A DNA stretch of 64,000 bases from Cyrtodaria siliqua (taxonomy: Eukaryota; Mollusca; Bivalvia; Adapedonta; Hiatellidae), in contig JAWPHD010000290.1 of NCBI GenBank assembly GCA_037043455.1, positions 124,001-188,000 on the forward strand, written 5' to 3'. A program made the position numbers and the translations under genes. This document shows, one piece after another, positions 45,501 through 60,500 of this stretch. The stretch's first letter is position 1; each line of letters opens with the position of its first letter. The notes beneath the pieces were generated by a model. That model made no database searches. It saw only the letters and a list, made by a program, of their open reading frames with translations, and was not told the DNA's origin.

Positions 45501-48500
45501 CTTTAACCAAAATCCGAATTAGTGAACTAGTGGACCGAAGTGTATGCCCTTTGTGTACAACTCCAGATGAGGAATAATTCCATTTCCTGAGCAAGTGCTC
45601 CAAATTTAGTCAAGTTAGAATACTATATTTTCAAAAGGTTGGGTGAAAATGTCCATACCTTTCTTAATATGTGTGATTCTGATAAATGTTTGTTTATCCT
45701 AACAAGTAAAGAATATAATTTGAATAACGTATGTATACATTTTGTTTTTGACCTGTATACATTAAGAGCTGAAACTTTGACTAAAGACAGTTAACAGCCA
45801 TATATATTAATTCAATGACTCGAAGAATAACATGGTATATTAGATCTATTCATATTTTGAACCGCAGTATTATCCCTATAATATATATCTATGATATGTT
45901 TATAATAATTATATTTGTATACTGATATATGCGATATAGTTATTTAATATGTAAACGTTGTTTGTTTCATGTACATGTATTGGTGACAATCATGTTATTG
46001 AGTCATATACCTAATAAAGAATTGAACTGAATATGTCTTGGCTTAATGGTATTATAGTGCAACTTCGTCCAGTGCTACAATGACCAAATACTTTTCAACT
46101 GTTCATGTTTGCTCTTTAAGTATATTTGGCTCTTGTCTGAATCAATAACACAATCGTAATCTGTTGGGTTCCAAGTCACTGATCTGTAGTATTTGACTCT
46201 TGATTATACATAATCCTGGTGCTCAATATAAGCTGGAAATATACAGTGAGTGATTCTTTACTTAAATTAATTATCAACTGTTCATCTTTGTTGATCTAAA
46301 TTCTAGTTTGGTAACTTGTATATAAAGAAATGTAATTGGGGTACATTTTCTTTTGTTTATTGTATATGTATAGTTTGAGTTCCTAAAGTGAGGTAATCTG
46401 TTTTGATATTTTGTTCTATTATCATGATTATAGGGAGGTAATTATTGTATTATAAATTATAAACAAGTATACGTTAACATAGTATTTACCTGTATAATTA
46501 TGTCTTTCATCATATTGATATGACATGTAGGATTCACAGTTTTAAAACTAAACTCTTTCCGGTTTTCTTTTCAGAATTATGTACATTTTTGAAGATAAAA
46601 TAAATCTGAGGTTGGCTGTTGTCCTTGAATGCTACTTTTCCTGATTTTATATCTACTTTAAGTAATTATTAAATAATAATATGATTTCCCCCCGGTGGTG
46701 TAGGGACTCTATTTCTTACACACATGCTCACGCACACATTCCTATGGACAAATTAGTGTAGAGTTATGACCAATCCTACAAAAATCCCGTATCTGAAAGA
46801 AAACGACCTACCCATTATACATGCGAATTCTGTTAAAACTGACTAAGAGGCTTTTGAGGATAATTCGTTAAAGGCAACAGTTAACGAGGGCGACGGACCG
46901 ACGATGACGGAAGACGAAGTAGAGTGGTCTGAGCCTTTGGCGAAGGTAAGCAAACAAAGCATAGAGGGCCATGACAGTACTCAGTGACTTTGAGAAAACC
47001 GAAGCGACAAGAGAATAAATCGTGAAGAGCACGACGAGACAAAATGAGTAGAAGACATGCAAACTAAACTCGTTTTCGCTGTAAATGTGTTAAATCATAA
47101 ATACTCGTATTGTTTTTATACAGCATACCTGTCTTTACCTGCCTCGAGACCTAGATTTTCGTTTCATAATTTGAAATCGGGAGTCCAAAAATTTCATAAC
47201 ACATTTTAGATCCCGCTCATAAATCCATTTGTTAATAACATCATGAAATGACGTCAACGATTTATTTCTGGGACTTGGGAGAAAGTGATAGCCAATTTAA
47301 AATTTCGTGAAAAAAATGAGTATTTAACCCATATAATGTGCGACCTTGATCTTATATTTTAGTATGGTCATGTAGTCATCATGAGTATATATTGAAAGTT
47401 TGATGAAACATATCAAGAAATGAGAAATTTATAGTCAACGTAAGTTTTCGTTAAGCACAACATGAGTATTTAACCCATATAATGACCTTCCGTGTGACCT
47501 TGACCTTTATATGTTAGTATGGCCATATCGATGTTGTCCTGATAAGTATATATTGAAAGTTTGATGAAGAAATATCAAGAAATGAGAAAGTTATAGCCAA
47601 CGTTATGTTTTCGTGACGGACGGACGGACGGAATGACGGACGACAAAGTGATCCATATGAAGTGGCGACACACAAAGAATGCTTTTCTAGTACAAGTTGG
47701 TATTTATTTTATGTTTTTACAGAAAGTTAAACAGTAGTGATCTTCAGAGGAGTCTGTACCTAGACATTATGAATGTTTGGGGAGATGACAATGGTGTAAT
47801 TGTTCGAGTAAGCAGAAGTGAAATTTTAACCTTTTAATTAAGTTTCTTCCGCGTGTAGATTAAAATCAATTACGATGATAAACCTGTATTTATAATATAA
47901 ACATATTCATATCCGAATTACATATGGTCAATGTTCATCAAACTACCATGACATCACTAATGAATACACTATGTTATACACAATATGTGGTGTTACTTGC
48001 TGTGCTGGTTTATTAATATAATTTTGAATCAGCTTACCTAATACACATATAGGGAACCAACAACAAAAGTTCGTTACTATGACGACCGCAAGTGACTTCG
48101 CTACTGCAGCATCTACCTCTCCTTGTTTCCTGTTGGATTGTATGGTTGATGCTTTTACCTCTCTATACAACAAACTTTGTACGATTCCAATAGCAACAAA
48201 TAAGATCATATTGAAGACGATGAATACACCTACAGAGTACTGCCATCCTTTAGTACGACTGCCGGTGAGTGGTAGAGCAATACATACACCAGAACTTGCA
48301 TAGAACTCTCCTCCAAAATAAGCATCAATTGTAGTAGGAATTACCGCGAGTATCGCTGCTATTGTCTTAGCAAGCACACAAAATATCAGCGATTGTGTTG
48401 GAGTCAGTTTTGAAAACGGATATGAGATAGCGATGTACCTATCTACAGCAATTAGACAAATAAGCATTGCGGATGACTCGCAAGAAATAGCTGATAGAAT

Positions 48501-51500
48501 CCCGGTAAACGTACATAGTAAACTCGTTCGCCATTTCATGTCGTGGATGCTGTAATTTCCTCTGAAATATACGTCTACAGAGGCTATAATCAACGTATAC
48601 ATCCCCATGAATAAGTCAGAAACACCTAGAAAGGTAACAAACACTGTGTAAGACTGCCATCTTTGAATACGCATGCTATGTCTAATATGATAACCAATGA
48701 CAAAAATGTTTCCAAGCAAGGCAAAAATACCGATAATCCAAATGCACAGCCGAAGAAAATCATTTGCGATAAGATCTTCGCACGATGAGATGGCATTTTC
48801 TGGTGCGATACACACGCTAGCGGGATAAACTTCTTTCACAACGCAGCATAAAGCGAAATAGTCCGTGTAAAGCTGCCCCAATTGTTTGATACCAGCAAAT
48901 AATTCAATATCAAGTTCAGTAGTTGCTTGTCGAATATCTAAATATGTTAGGCTGGACAACGCATGGAACGCACCGGTATGTATATACAGCGGATTAGAAT
49001 TGAGGTACAGATATTTCAAATTCGTCATGCCTTGAAATGTAGTGTTATCTATAAGTTTTATACTACAATCCGAAAGATACAAATGTGTGACCATTTTCAA
49101 ATCATTAAATGCACCTGCTTCTATAGTAAACAGATTGGTGTTTCCAGTAAGAATAAGTAACTGCAAAAGATTTAACCCGTGAAAGTCATTTGCAGTTATA
49201 TGTTCAAGCATGTTGTATGACATATCAAGGATAGATAAGCTTTTCAAAAACTGCAAGGGGTTCGTCGTCAAGTTTGACATTATCGTTTTTAAACCACACC
49301 TAGATATATTTAAGAAGGTCAGTGATTGAAATACGGATAACTCGCTAAATCGTGCATTCGACACAACTGAATTGCTCACATCTAAATAACGGATGTGTTT
49401 GATTGTTGTTATAGCATTATCAATAGGCAAGGTTGCATTGCACCTGATAACAGCCACGCCATTACATTCACACTGTGATGGACATTCAAATCTACAGAGT
49501 CGTTCATCATCCCCATATGGACACTGTCGTATACCGTCACAAACCAAGTCGAGTGGTACACAAGATCCACTTTCTCTGCAGCTGAACATACCTTTACATG
49601 CGTACTTTTCTGAAAAATAAAATATGACATTTGTAAATAAAGATTAAAAATTCGAACTTGAATTGTAGCATTCTAAGAAAGCTGTAAACCAAAAAATATG
49701 CATACAAAACAAACATCAATCACAATAATAATGTTTGCTTTTATAATTCGGTGAGATAAAGTTTTGTTTTATTGCAGTATCAGAGAAGAATATTCTATTG
49801 TAGTATATTTTAATGGTTTAGCATTCCATGCGCGATTTTGTACTTAGCAATGCCATGACTTGTAATTTAATGAGCATCGCACCGTCTTTTGATGTTAAAT
49901 AGAGCATATCTAAGGACGTTCAAACGTCATAGACAAGACACAACAATGCAACACCTTAACGTATGAAGTTAAACTTGAAAATGAAACACTGAATATGTTA
50001 CTGAAAGAAAAGGCGATACACCTATTATTATAGAAAAGGTTATAAGTCCAACAGGAAGGGTAGTTTTCACAAAATACAGTCACCCATCAAGTATTACATC
50101 GCAAAGTGATTCATAAAAAACATGGCAAACACATTCAGGAAGAAATCACATCACGAACATATAAGGGTTGACAACAGGGGTACCGCCTTGGAACGGTCAG
50201 TGGCAAAGGGATGCACCCTTGAACCGAAATAAACTCCCCGGTGGACCCTTTTGACACTGACCGTTCCAATGCGGTACTCTTGTTGTCAACCGTTATATGT
50301 CTCTGGTGTGCTTCTTTACTGAATTTTGTTTGCAATCACCTTTGCGTTGTAATACTTGTTGGAGTGACAGTATTCTGTGAATACTCTCTTCCTGTTGCAC
50401 CTATAACTTTTCCTTACGATAATAAAAATTAGAAAAAGTCTTACGTAACTTATCGTAACGGTAACCCTGTTGGAGGAGTTTTTCAGTAATGTTGAAATTA
50501 CGAAAGTTGAAGTCCTCAACACGGCTACAAGCTCTGTCAAAACTAATTAACTGTGAAACACGCCATAAGAAACAGTATTGGAAATATACCCATCTACATG
50601 CGGATAATTCATAATATCGAAATCAAAATCATCTCTCCTATCATAAATTTTAGTTATTACTACTTCATTTTCAATAGAAAGATGTAAATCAAGAAACGGC
50701 GTGACATAAGCCGCAACTGTTTATTTCAACAATTCTAATACCATAACTATGTTTTGTCAAGTGTCGTCGGATGTAGCTGGGTTCCTACCTTGAAATATGA
50801 AGGTCATAAGTATTATGGCAAAACTTCGTGTTTTTTTTAAATACCTTATACATTTAAGTGCCATGGCTCTGTTTATTCTAATTCGGTATAGAAGGTTTTC
50901 AAGTATGTCTACGTGTCACTATACAGAGCTCGACCAAATTCCAAAGTGTCACTACTTTATTATTTCTAATCTAGTACAGCATCTTGTTTAACATGATCAA
51001 TATTTTATTTATATACATATGTTGACCATGTTTGGTACACATTTTATGAAGACATATACCTATAACGTTCAAAAGCATAATAATGCCATTAAAGCAAGAG
51101 CCATACATAACTCTGTTGTTTAAATCAGATATTAGTGGTTTTCGAACTTTTCGGACCTTTCATTGGTTTATACATATTGTATTTCTCATTATCTTTACAG
51201 AATGATATTTGTACATAATAGAAGCAAACAGATTTGAAAAAAGCAAAATACAATATTGTATACAATTGATGGCGTAATAAACAGCAGTTATTCGATACGT
51301 TTACAATATAATGCGTGCATAAAAATCGAAAAAGAAAACTAGATTCAAGAACGACAGTCAACCACAAAAATGAGGGTCCTATAGAAAACATAGTGTTCAA
51401 TGGGATCGTAGGTCGGCATTGTACTACAAACAAGGGGCAATATTTAATTATACAATGTAAAAGACAAAATGCAACAGAAAGGATGGCGAAGACATGGTTA

Positions 51501-54500
51501 CCGACTCGGAACTGTTAGTAGACAATAAGGCCTACAGGATAGCTTGAATCGATTGTATAGGTACATAAAATACACAGAAACAAAGAACAACTGAACAGAT
51601 AAATAAAAGGCAAAATAAGACATCACAAACATAACAGGGTTGAGAATATGGCTGCTGCCTTTGAACGGTCAGTGGCGAAATAAATGGTGGGGGGCCAATG
51701 CGGGTTTAAACCAGATTCTAGGGTGCATCAAACCTCACTCTTACCCTATTGTCATCCCAATAAACGGGACAGTGTAAATAAAGTTTTCCCCACCAGGCTT
51801 TATTCTCTAACATACAACGCAGCATTAATAGCAATATATTGAAAACACAAAAATGATCATGTATATACAATATAAAAAACAAAAGCCCAGAAGGCCACAC
51901 AGCAAGTACTCAATGACTTGGCAGAAGCTAGACCAATAAAAGAATACACCGTTAAGGCTACGACAAGACAAGATTAAAGAACAGGACAAGTAGCATTCAA
52001 GGACGACAGTCAGCCATAATCACAAACACAAATAACAACTTTGAAAATGAATAAAAGGCAAAGTAAGACATCACAGACATAAATGGGTTTACAATAGGAC
52101 TACCGCATTGGAACGGTCAGTGACGAAAAACGGGGGCCGCTGGGGGGTTAAACCATGTTCTAGGGTGCAGCAAACCTCACTTTTATCCTATTGTCATCTC
52201 AATAAACGGGACAGTGTAAATAAAGATATCCCCGCCAGGTCATATTCTCTAACAAACAAGGCAGCATTTATAGGCAAAATAAGTAAAACACATAAATGAT
52301 CATGTATATAATAATATAAAAAATCAAAAACCTAGAAAGCCACACAGTAAGTACTTATTTGAAATGACGTGAAAGAATCGAGAGCAACAAGAGAATACGA
52401 CAGGACAATATTAAAGGACAATATTAAAGAACAGGAAAAGTAGCTTTCAAGGACGACAGTCAACCATAAACACGAATAGAACCACTTTAAAGATGAATAC
52501 ATTCAAGATACTACATCCCAAACACTAACGGGTTGACACCAGGGCTACCGCCTTAGAACTGTCGGTGGCAAAAACGGCGCTTTAAACCATAATCTAGTGT
52601 GCACCAAACCCCACTCTTACCATAGTTCCATCCCAGTAAACGGGACAGTGTAAATAAAGATATTCCCGACAGTTAATAACAACGAAAGTAGCATTCAAGG
52701 AGGACAGTCAACCACAAAACACAGAAACAAACAAGCAAACAGACAAACAAGAAGGCAAAAGTAATAATAAATGCTAACGACATCACAAACACAAAAATGT
52801 TGACAATAGGGCTACCGCCTTGGAACGGTCAGTGGTAAAATAGGTCACTGGGGGTTTAAACCAGTTCTAGGGTGTACCAAACCTCACACTTACCCTACTG
52901 TCATCGATGCCATTAAAACAGGACAATGTAAATAAAGAAATCACCGTCATGATCTAATCTCCAACCAATAAGGCAGCATCAACAGGCAATATAAGTAAAA
53001 CACAAATATGCTGTGTAAATATAATCCAAAAAACAATAGCCTAGAAAGCCACAATGAAGGTACTCAGTGACTTGGCAGAAGTCAGAGCAACAAGAGAATA
53101 AACCATTAAGGGCACGACAAGAAAAAGCATAGACATCAAACGCCACCGTCCCAATGGTCTTTAGGTAGGCGTCATCATAGGGTCCAGACATCGTACAATT
53201 AAAGAAGAAAGCATAGTGCCGAACTGTAAAAGGGTCCACCACCAAGCATGCAGTACATTGCAAAATGATAGAGTCATAACCTATTTGATAAACTTTTTAA
53301 CAAGTTTAACAAAGATAGTATGAAAGTGATCATGACCAAGAATCTTACGAAGTTTATAAATCACATCACCATAGACGTCAGTTTGTGACAGTCCTTGTCG
53401 CAGAAGAGTTCTTAAATTACTTTTTTATTTGGAAAGAAGATCAGGGTTACGATAATACAGTTTTGCAAAGGTTTTACGAAGTTTATGGTAACGTTAACTC
53501 TGATTGAGTAGCTTTTTAGTTAAACAAAGATTACGAATATTGAAGTCCTCAATTCGAGTACAAGCTCTTGAAAAACGAATAAAATGAGAAACATACACCC
53601 CATAAGAAGTTGCTCGGGGAACATCCCCATCCAAGTGGGGATAATTAACAATGTCAAAATCATCTCTCTTGTCATAGATTTTGCTAATTATTTCACCATT
53701 TGCAATCGAGAGATCTACATCAAGAAAAGAAGCGTTATTATCAGATATTTTAGTTTTGTTAAGCTGAAGTTCTTTAGGATAAATATTATTAACCATAGTT
53801 GGAAAGGTATGGTTGTCAATGTTCAATATGTCATCCAAATACCGAGAGGTGTCATTTAAGGCTTCAATAACATTTGCCTGTGTATTTGGTGAAAGACTCA
53901 ACATGAAATCTCTTTCATAGCAAAATAAAAACAAATCTGCGACAAGTGGTGCACAGTTCGTACCCATAGGGATACCAACAATTTGTCTGTAAACGGTGAT
54001 TGCATACCTGACGAAAATATTATTTAATTGTCTAAATTGCCGTTAGTAAAAAACGCTTTAATATTATTACATGCCAAAAATGTAGTATTTTCTCTAGCGA
54101 ATGTTTTTTGAATAAGAGAAATTAGCTTGTCTTTAATAATGTGATGTGGTAAATAAAGGTTGTATATAGTGTATAGAAGTCATAAGTGATTATTGATGAA
54201 ACTTGACCTTTATTGAAATTTCTAATCAAGAACGTCTCTTAAATATTTTATAGACCAAAATAAATTAATCCCAGAGTTTTCATAAGTTTTATCACAATAT
54301 AGTTTAACGTGATCTTTAACGGCAGTAAAAGAATAAGTTATAAGTTTGGAGATGTTTGTTGTGGTTCAGGCACGAGAATTCGAAATAAAGCGAGCCTTAT
54401 ACGGATTTTTATGTAATTTAGGAATCCAGTACATAGTAGGCAGTTTATTTTGCTTATCGTTTACACCAGCCTTGAAAGTAGTGCACCGTGTGATATGTGC

Positions 54501-57500
54501 GGAAACAACATCATCCTCAGTAGAATTAACTGGAGTATACAATTTGGTGTTGCCGAGTTCCAGAGATAAAACATTGACGTAATGTAGGCGTCAAACAATA
54601 ATTACATTATTAGCTGCTTTATCTGCAGGAACTAAAACAAATTTATTATGAAATTTCTGAATTCTCGATTTTAAATTACGAAAGGAAAACCGAGCTCTCG
54701 GAGGAAGTAAAGAGGGGTAAGCATTATAAAAGGTAATACGTGTATCTATAATTTTAAGAATTGACTTTTTCCAAGTAGAAAGCGAGTTTGGCTCCGCATG
54801 TTGTCTACGACACCATTTTAACACGTTGAAACTAGAGTAATGCTAAGCAAAGTTATTAATAATAAAAAATAAGGAATTATTTATAATACAAATTGTCATT
54901 TAAAATAAACAGAAGGAACAATATCAATAGAACAGATCTTCAAAGAGGCAAAATGAATAAAAGAAGTGATTCATATATTTATTAAAACTTGATTTGGATC
55001 TTAATCAATAATAACATCAACTTATTTCACTTCCACTAGATAAGTTATGTGATACATTTGGATATACAGTGACATAGGTACGATTTACATCGATGAAAAG
55101 AAAAGTTAGATATAACAATACAAAAACGTTTATTTAATTATTGCAATTATTGAGAATCTGATTCTGAATTAAATAATTTCTGTCTAATGTCTGTGTATAG
55201 TGTTTAATTAAAGTCACACGGGTAGAAAATAAAAGTGACACATTTTCATACCGGGTGTGTCCAACCGGTTTACCATTCCTATGAAAATGTGGCGACATCA
55301 AGTTATTCCAGCAAGATAACGCCAGGCCACACTCCGCTAGAGTTGCAAGTGACATTACCTTGCTGGAGAACATGACGTCGGGATGATTTCCTAGGAAAGA
55401 TAAAACGGTTGACCATACCCGGTATTAAAATGTGTGACTAATTTTTTCTAACCATGTGGTTTTATTTGAACCATGTTTAGGTTAATTGTTAATCAATATT
55501 CTTCAATTGTAAAATATTATTATTATAAATTACAATGTATCACCCACATAATCTACTAGTGCGTTTTCAGTGACCGTCAGTATTACGGATAGCTTTCACT
55601 AAAATAAGTGTTTGGAGTTTATAAAGGGGTGGGATGGTGTTTCACTGTCCTCATAGTGGGCACACAAACAAAAATAGCTATGACACAGAAACTAGGTTAC
55701 CCCAATCACTATTTAACTGTCAACAAATACAACTTCTGAACCGTGCGTTCACGTTTATTTTGAATAACACATCTACTTTAACTTTATCTTTATATAAACA
55801 TTTGCTTGGACAAACCACAGAAGCATACCATCGTTATATAAACATTTGATTGGACAAACCACAGAAGCATACCATCGTTATATAAACATTTGATTGGACA
55901 AACCACAGAAACATACCATCGTTATATAAATATTTGATTGGACAAACCACAGAAACATACCATCTACTGCGTGTTAAATGTAATCATCCGATTTGAAGTG
56001 CGTTTTGCAAACGATTGCCGAGTTTAACGGGTTCCAATTTTTACAATCCTCATCAATTCGTTTAATCGCCAAAATCCAGATCGCCAGATCTAACTGGTTC
56101 GGTTGGTTCCCCTCTTGTCCCCCTCTTAAATGATATGCTGGCAAACAAACACACGTACGAAGCATGATTTATTCCAGTTTTTGATGAATAATTGAGAAAG
56201 TTGTCTTTGTTTATATACGCTAAAGAACGAGTAACACCATAATAGGCGGACCGGTTCAGTTGCGCCATCTGTACTTACCGCAGTTTCTCTCATCTTCACT
56301 ATGCGGGCAGTGGGGTTGACCGTCACACACCAGACGGACATGTAGACAAAAACTGTCTGGACATTTGACATGGTTGGATGGGCACGTGAAATCTTCTGTA
56401 AACAGATTGTTCAGCCGATAAGCAAATCCGGAGATATAGATAGATAGATACTTTTATTGACTTAAACTATTACAGTTTTTCATCATTACAAATATATGAT
56501 AATTATAATATACACAAACGTGGCAGACTTTAACATTGCAAATACAACAAAATAATCATTACGTTTTTTCTTTGTTTCATACATATTTAAACAAAAAAGA
56601 AATACATATATTAAAGTATGTCAATGATAAACGAGGATGTTCTGAAATAAGATATCTAGTGTTTTTTTAGTCTGTTAAAATGGATGTAGATAGCCTTAAA
56701 ACAAGTGCATCGGAAATGAATTAACTTCAACTAAGAATAATATAGACGTATCAACTAAGATGACAAACGCAATATGAGACATGTTAACCGCCAACCGTCT
56801 AGTTATGTAGTACTCGCTTCTCACATCATCTACTACATGTTTTGTGTTTAACCGAAAAAACGCTTCGTGTTATACTTACATTGTACAAAAAATAACTATC
56901 GATACTATCGGTGTATTTTTTATGTTGTTATTGTTACGATTTACATGTTGAACAAAGTTGTGAAATGATTTTATTTGGCAGGAATTTTCGCTCACTAAGC
57001 CTTATTCTGATGTCAAGCTGCTTTGAGTTTCCAGTAAAGAGTACTTAAAATGGAAGAAAGTTTCGTTATTAGAATCTTTGAAGAGAATTAATGCTGTGTT
57101 GTTCTTGATATATTTCTGCCAACGTTTTAATTATAGAGACATAATGGTACAGGAAGTAACAACGTGTTTCACGTGTCACATATCGTATATGCATTATAGA
57201 ACAAATTATTTTTAATTCAAAATCAGTAATCCACAGGCTCGTGTGATCATACTCTATACACATATACATTGCTAACAGATGTAGCAAGATTAATACATAA
57301 AGGTATTAACAAATATCAAATGCAAAACATATACTGTTAACTTCTTATTAGAGACACAAAACAAAAACAAAATAAATACCTACATATTAAACAAAACAAA
57401 TAAGATGCAATCGACATTTATAAGAAACCCGGTCGAATTCGATCCAAGAGACTCATCAAGTGTTATCGAATAATTCTAATTGAATCTTAAGAATGAAGAT

Positions 57501-60500
57501 TAATGATAATACTTAAAAAAAAATGGTTTAAAAATAAATTATAGAAATATTATTAAAATATACTGAAACGAAAAAGAAACGCAGCTCGAGAATTTCCGCT
57601 ATATATTGTATGCACAATATGCTGCTGTTAATCGAATGGTACATGGCTACGTAAGAACCTTTTATTACGGAATACAAGACTAAAACAATACATAACACAG
57701 CAAATAGTAGTCCTTCAACATTTCATTATTGACAGAGTACGCGTTTGGCTCAAGTATGTGAGCAAATTTAGGATGCAATATTTTGCAAACTCTTTACGAC
57801 AGCTGCAGTACTGAAATGGGTAAATTTTTTCAAAGAGGAACTTCAACATTTATGAATTTTTTGTTACAAAGTGTACTGTGATTAAAACGTCTACAACATC
57901 ACAATTGTGTCCTTTATCTTACTAACTGCAACAATTTTGTTTACAACACATACTGGGATTTCTTTAGAGTATTATGTGGAATTCAGTGTGCAGTATATAA
58001 AATATATAGCGGCAATTCCCGAGTTGCGTTTCTTTTTCGCTTCAGTATATCAAAACACAAACCTATAATTGGCATAATAAAGTTAGATATAAAACAACAT
58101 AATTCAAATGTTGCATAATTATAGCATACACTTCTAAAGATACACAATTAATCGGGGCACTTGTTTCACTGAGCCAAAATGTTTTCTGCACTGACTTAAT
58201 TCTAAGAATACGTATATAAGTGGTATATCATTAGAACTGTACTTGTTAGTGTAAATACAAATACCTTAGTTTTGAAAATCGGTTGAGAAATATTTTATAA
58301 CGAAAATGCCGTTTTTCGTGGGGTGTTTCGAAATATATTCGTTGTTACTGGGACAGCAGAACATTACGTAATATCAAATGACTTCAGTTAACCTTTTTGA
58401 TTTATCGAATAACATTACTTCTGGAAATGTACTAAGTTCATTACTTATTAATCGTAATACACTAGTGTTTTATTGATGCAAATGAGGACCGAATCACTGT
58501 GTTTGTGAACAGTGAAAGGATTAGTCTCAATTGTTTTAATGGATTATCATAAGATCCGTCCAGATACCTTACATATTTCTTATTATTTAAAACCTAACTT
58601 CATAAAATGCATGTTAGTAGCGTTATATTTGGTTTAAGGTGTAGCACTATGCGATCGCCTTACAGCCGCGTAACGTGGCTGACGTCATTTTAACAACAAT
58701 ACGTTGTCACGTGCAATTGCCGACGTATACAAGGTAAACTGACAATATTTAAGTGAACATATCACGTCGTAGGGATGTTATATGATAAATAGAATATTAC
58801 ATTCGTAACTGTGCATTGTTGACTTAAATAAATTCGCTAATTTGTTAACCCTTTATTTCACCATTGTGATAACGCTTTATTGCCTGTCAGCTTGTTGTGA
58901 CTAGCTACGTCATTGTCGTACCGTATATTCAAAACAAACGCATTTATAGGCAAGTATATGATATAGTATTGTTAGAATTAATATGATTCGGCCACACTGA
59001 CTCGACACTAGTACTTTGTTTAATGTCAGGAACGTTTAAGGACAACAACATGTTACGTAATAAACATGGTCTCAATCGAATCTGCATTAAAGACCATACA
59101 GCAACGTAGGACAGTTTGGAAACATATCGTGGTTACAACTGCTCTATTATCAAAGATAATGTTCTTGTTAGTTTACGTTTAGTAGACAGATACACCCGGC
59201 CGTCCGCATAAAGTCCTCATCCACGCCACGTCTGGTGGACAAATGCGACTTGTTTAAGGTCACACCTGACACTGTCCTCATTCGGATCGAAGCCGCGACT
59301 CCTCATTCATGAGCTATTTCCACTAGATCAACTATCGTGATTATTCTTAATTAGTCTTAAAATTTGAACATTAGGCTTTGTTGATACATTTGTTTTAAAC
59401 AAATAATAGCTATGAAAAGATCAGTTTTAAACGTGACCTAGTTCAAAGACACAGATTGTACATTAACAGTTTCCTATAATACAGCTCAATAATTAACATT
59501 TATAAATAAAAACAAGTCTTAGTATGATAGATAGATCTTTATTTCCAATTTCCAATAGGCTTAAAAGCCCATGAGGATACAAAATACAATTACAAAGCAT
59601 GGCAACAGTGTAGTTATTACAAACAATACATGTCCAAATATGCAGTTTATCTTAACTGAGCTGATACAATGAGAAGGCGTTTATATAACACTTCCTTGCA
59701 TAAATAAATTACAATTCATCACAATTTCCTTAACACATGTATTATATCAAATGAGTCAAATAAAACAGCTTGTTATCCGTATGATAAACATATATAATAT
59801 AATGTAAATATAAGTACAGATATAATACATGACTATTAATCCACCACGGATTTTTAATAGTTATTAATTGTTGCAATTTAATTGGTGATCAATTTGTTTG
59901 TTTACCACAGAATTTAAATAAACAATGACAAAGACACCCGTTGTTTAGTGAAGACAAGTTTGTCATAGAGGAATCCCCAAGTTATAAATAGCTGTCACGC
60001 GGAACACCTCGGCGATATCTACACATGACACTCGCGTTGCAACACATTGTTATATATTTACCTCAGATTTAGTATAGCTTACTCTGACGCGTTACTAGAG
60101 TCAGGAAGTAACCTCCTTCGGGTCTTTAATTAGATATTTTCAGTGTTCTTTCTGTTGGTGGTGTATGGCCCATTTAGTTATCTTTTTATAATTTAATACA
60201 AAAGTACTTGAACAATTAAAGGAATATCAAAACTCATGTACTTCCTTTACACAGTGAAATATTGACAGTTAATTCGCAATTATTGTGTCAAGTGACTGTT
60301 GCTCGGTTTTCTGCCAAGCCATTGAGTACTTACTTTGTGGCTTTCTAGGCTTTTGATTTTATATTATATATACATGATCATTTCTGTGTGTTTTATTTAT
60401 ATTGCCTATTAACGCTGCCTTGTTTGTTAGAGGTTATAATCTGGCAGGGATATCTTTATTTACACTGTCCCGTTTATTGGGATGACAATAGGGTACGAGT

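Noticed and set aside
47943..48037. Receptor C-terminus as read by the open frame (ending SLVMSW)
   Set aside because: It is intron: a consensus donor lies at 48038/48037 and TM7 is found in a separate exon.
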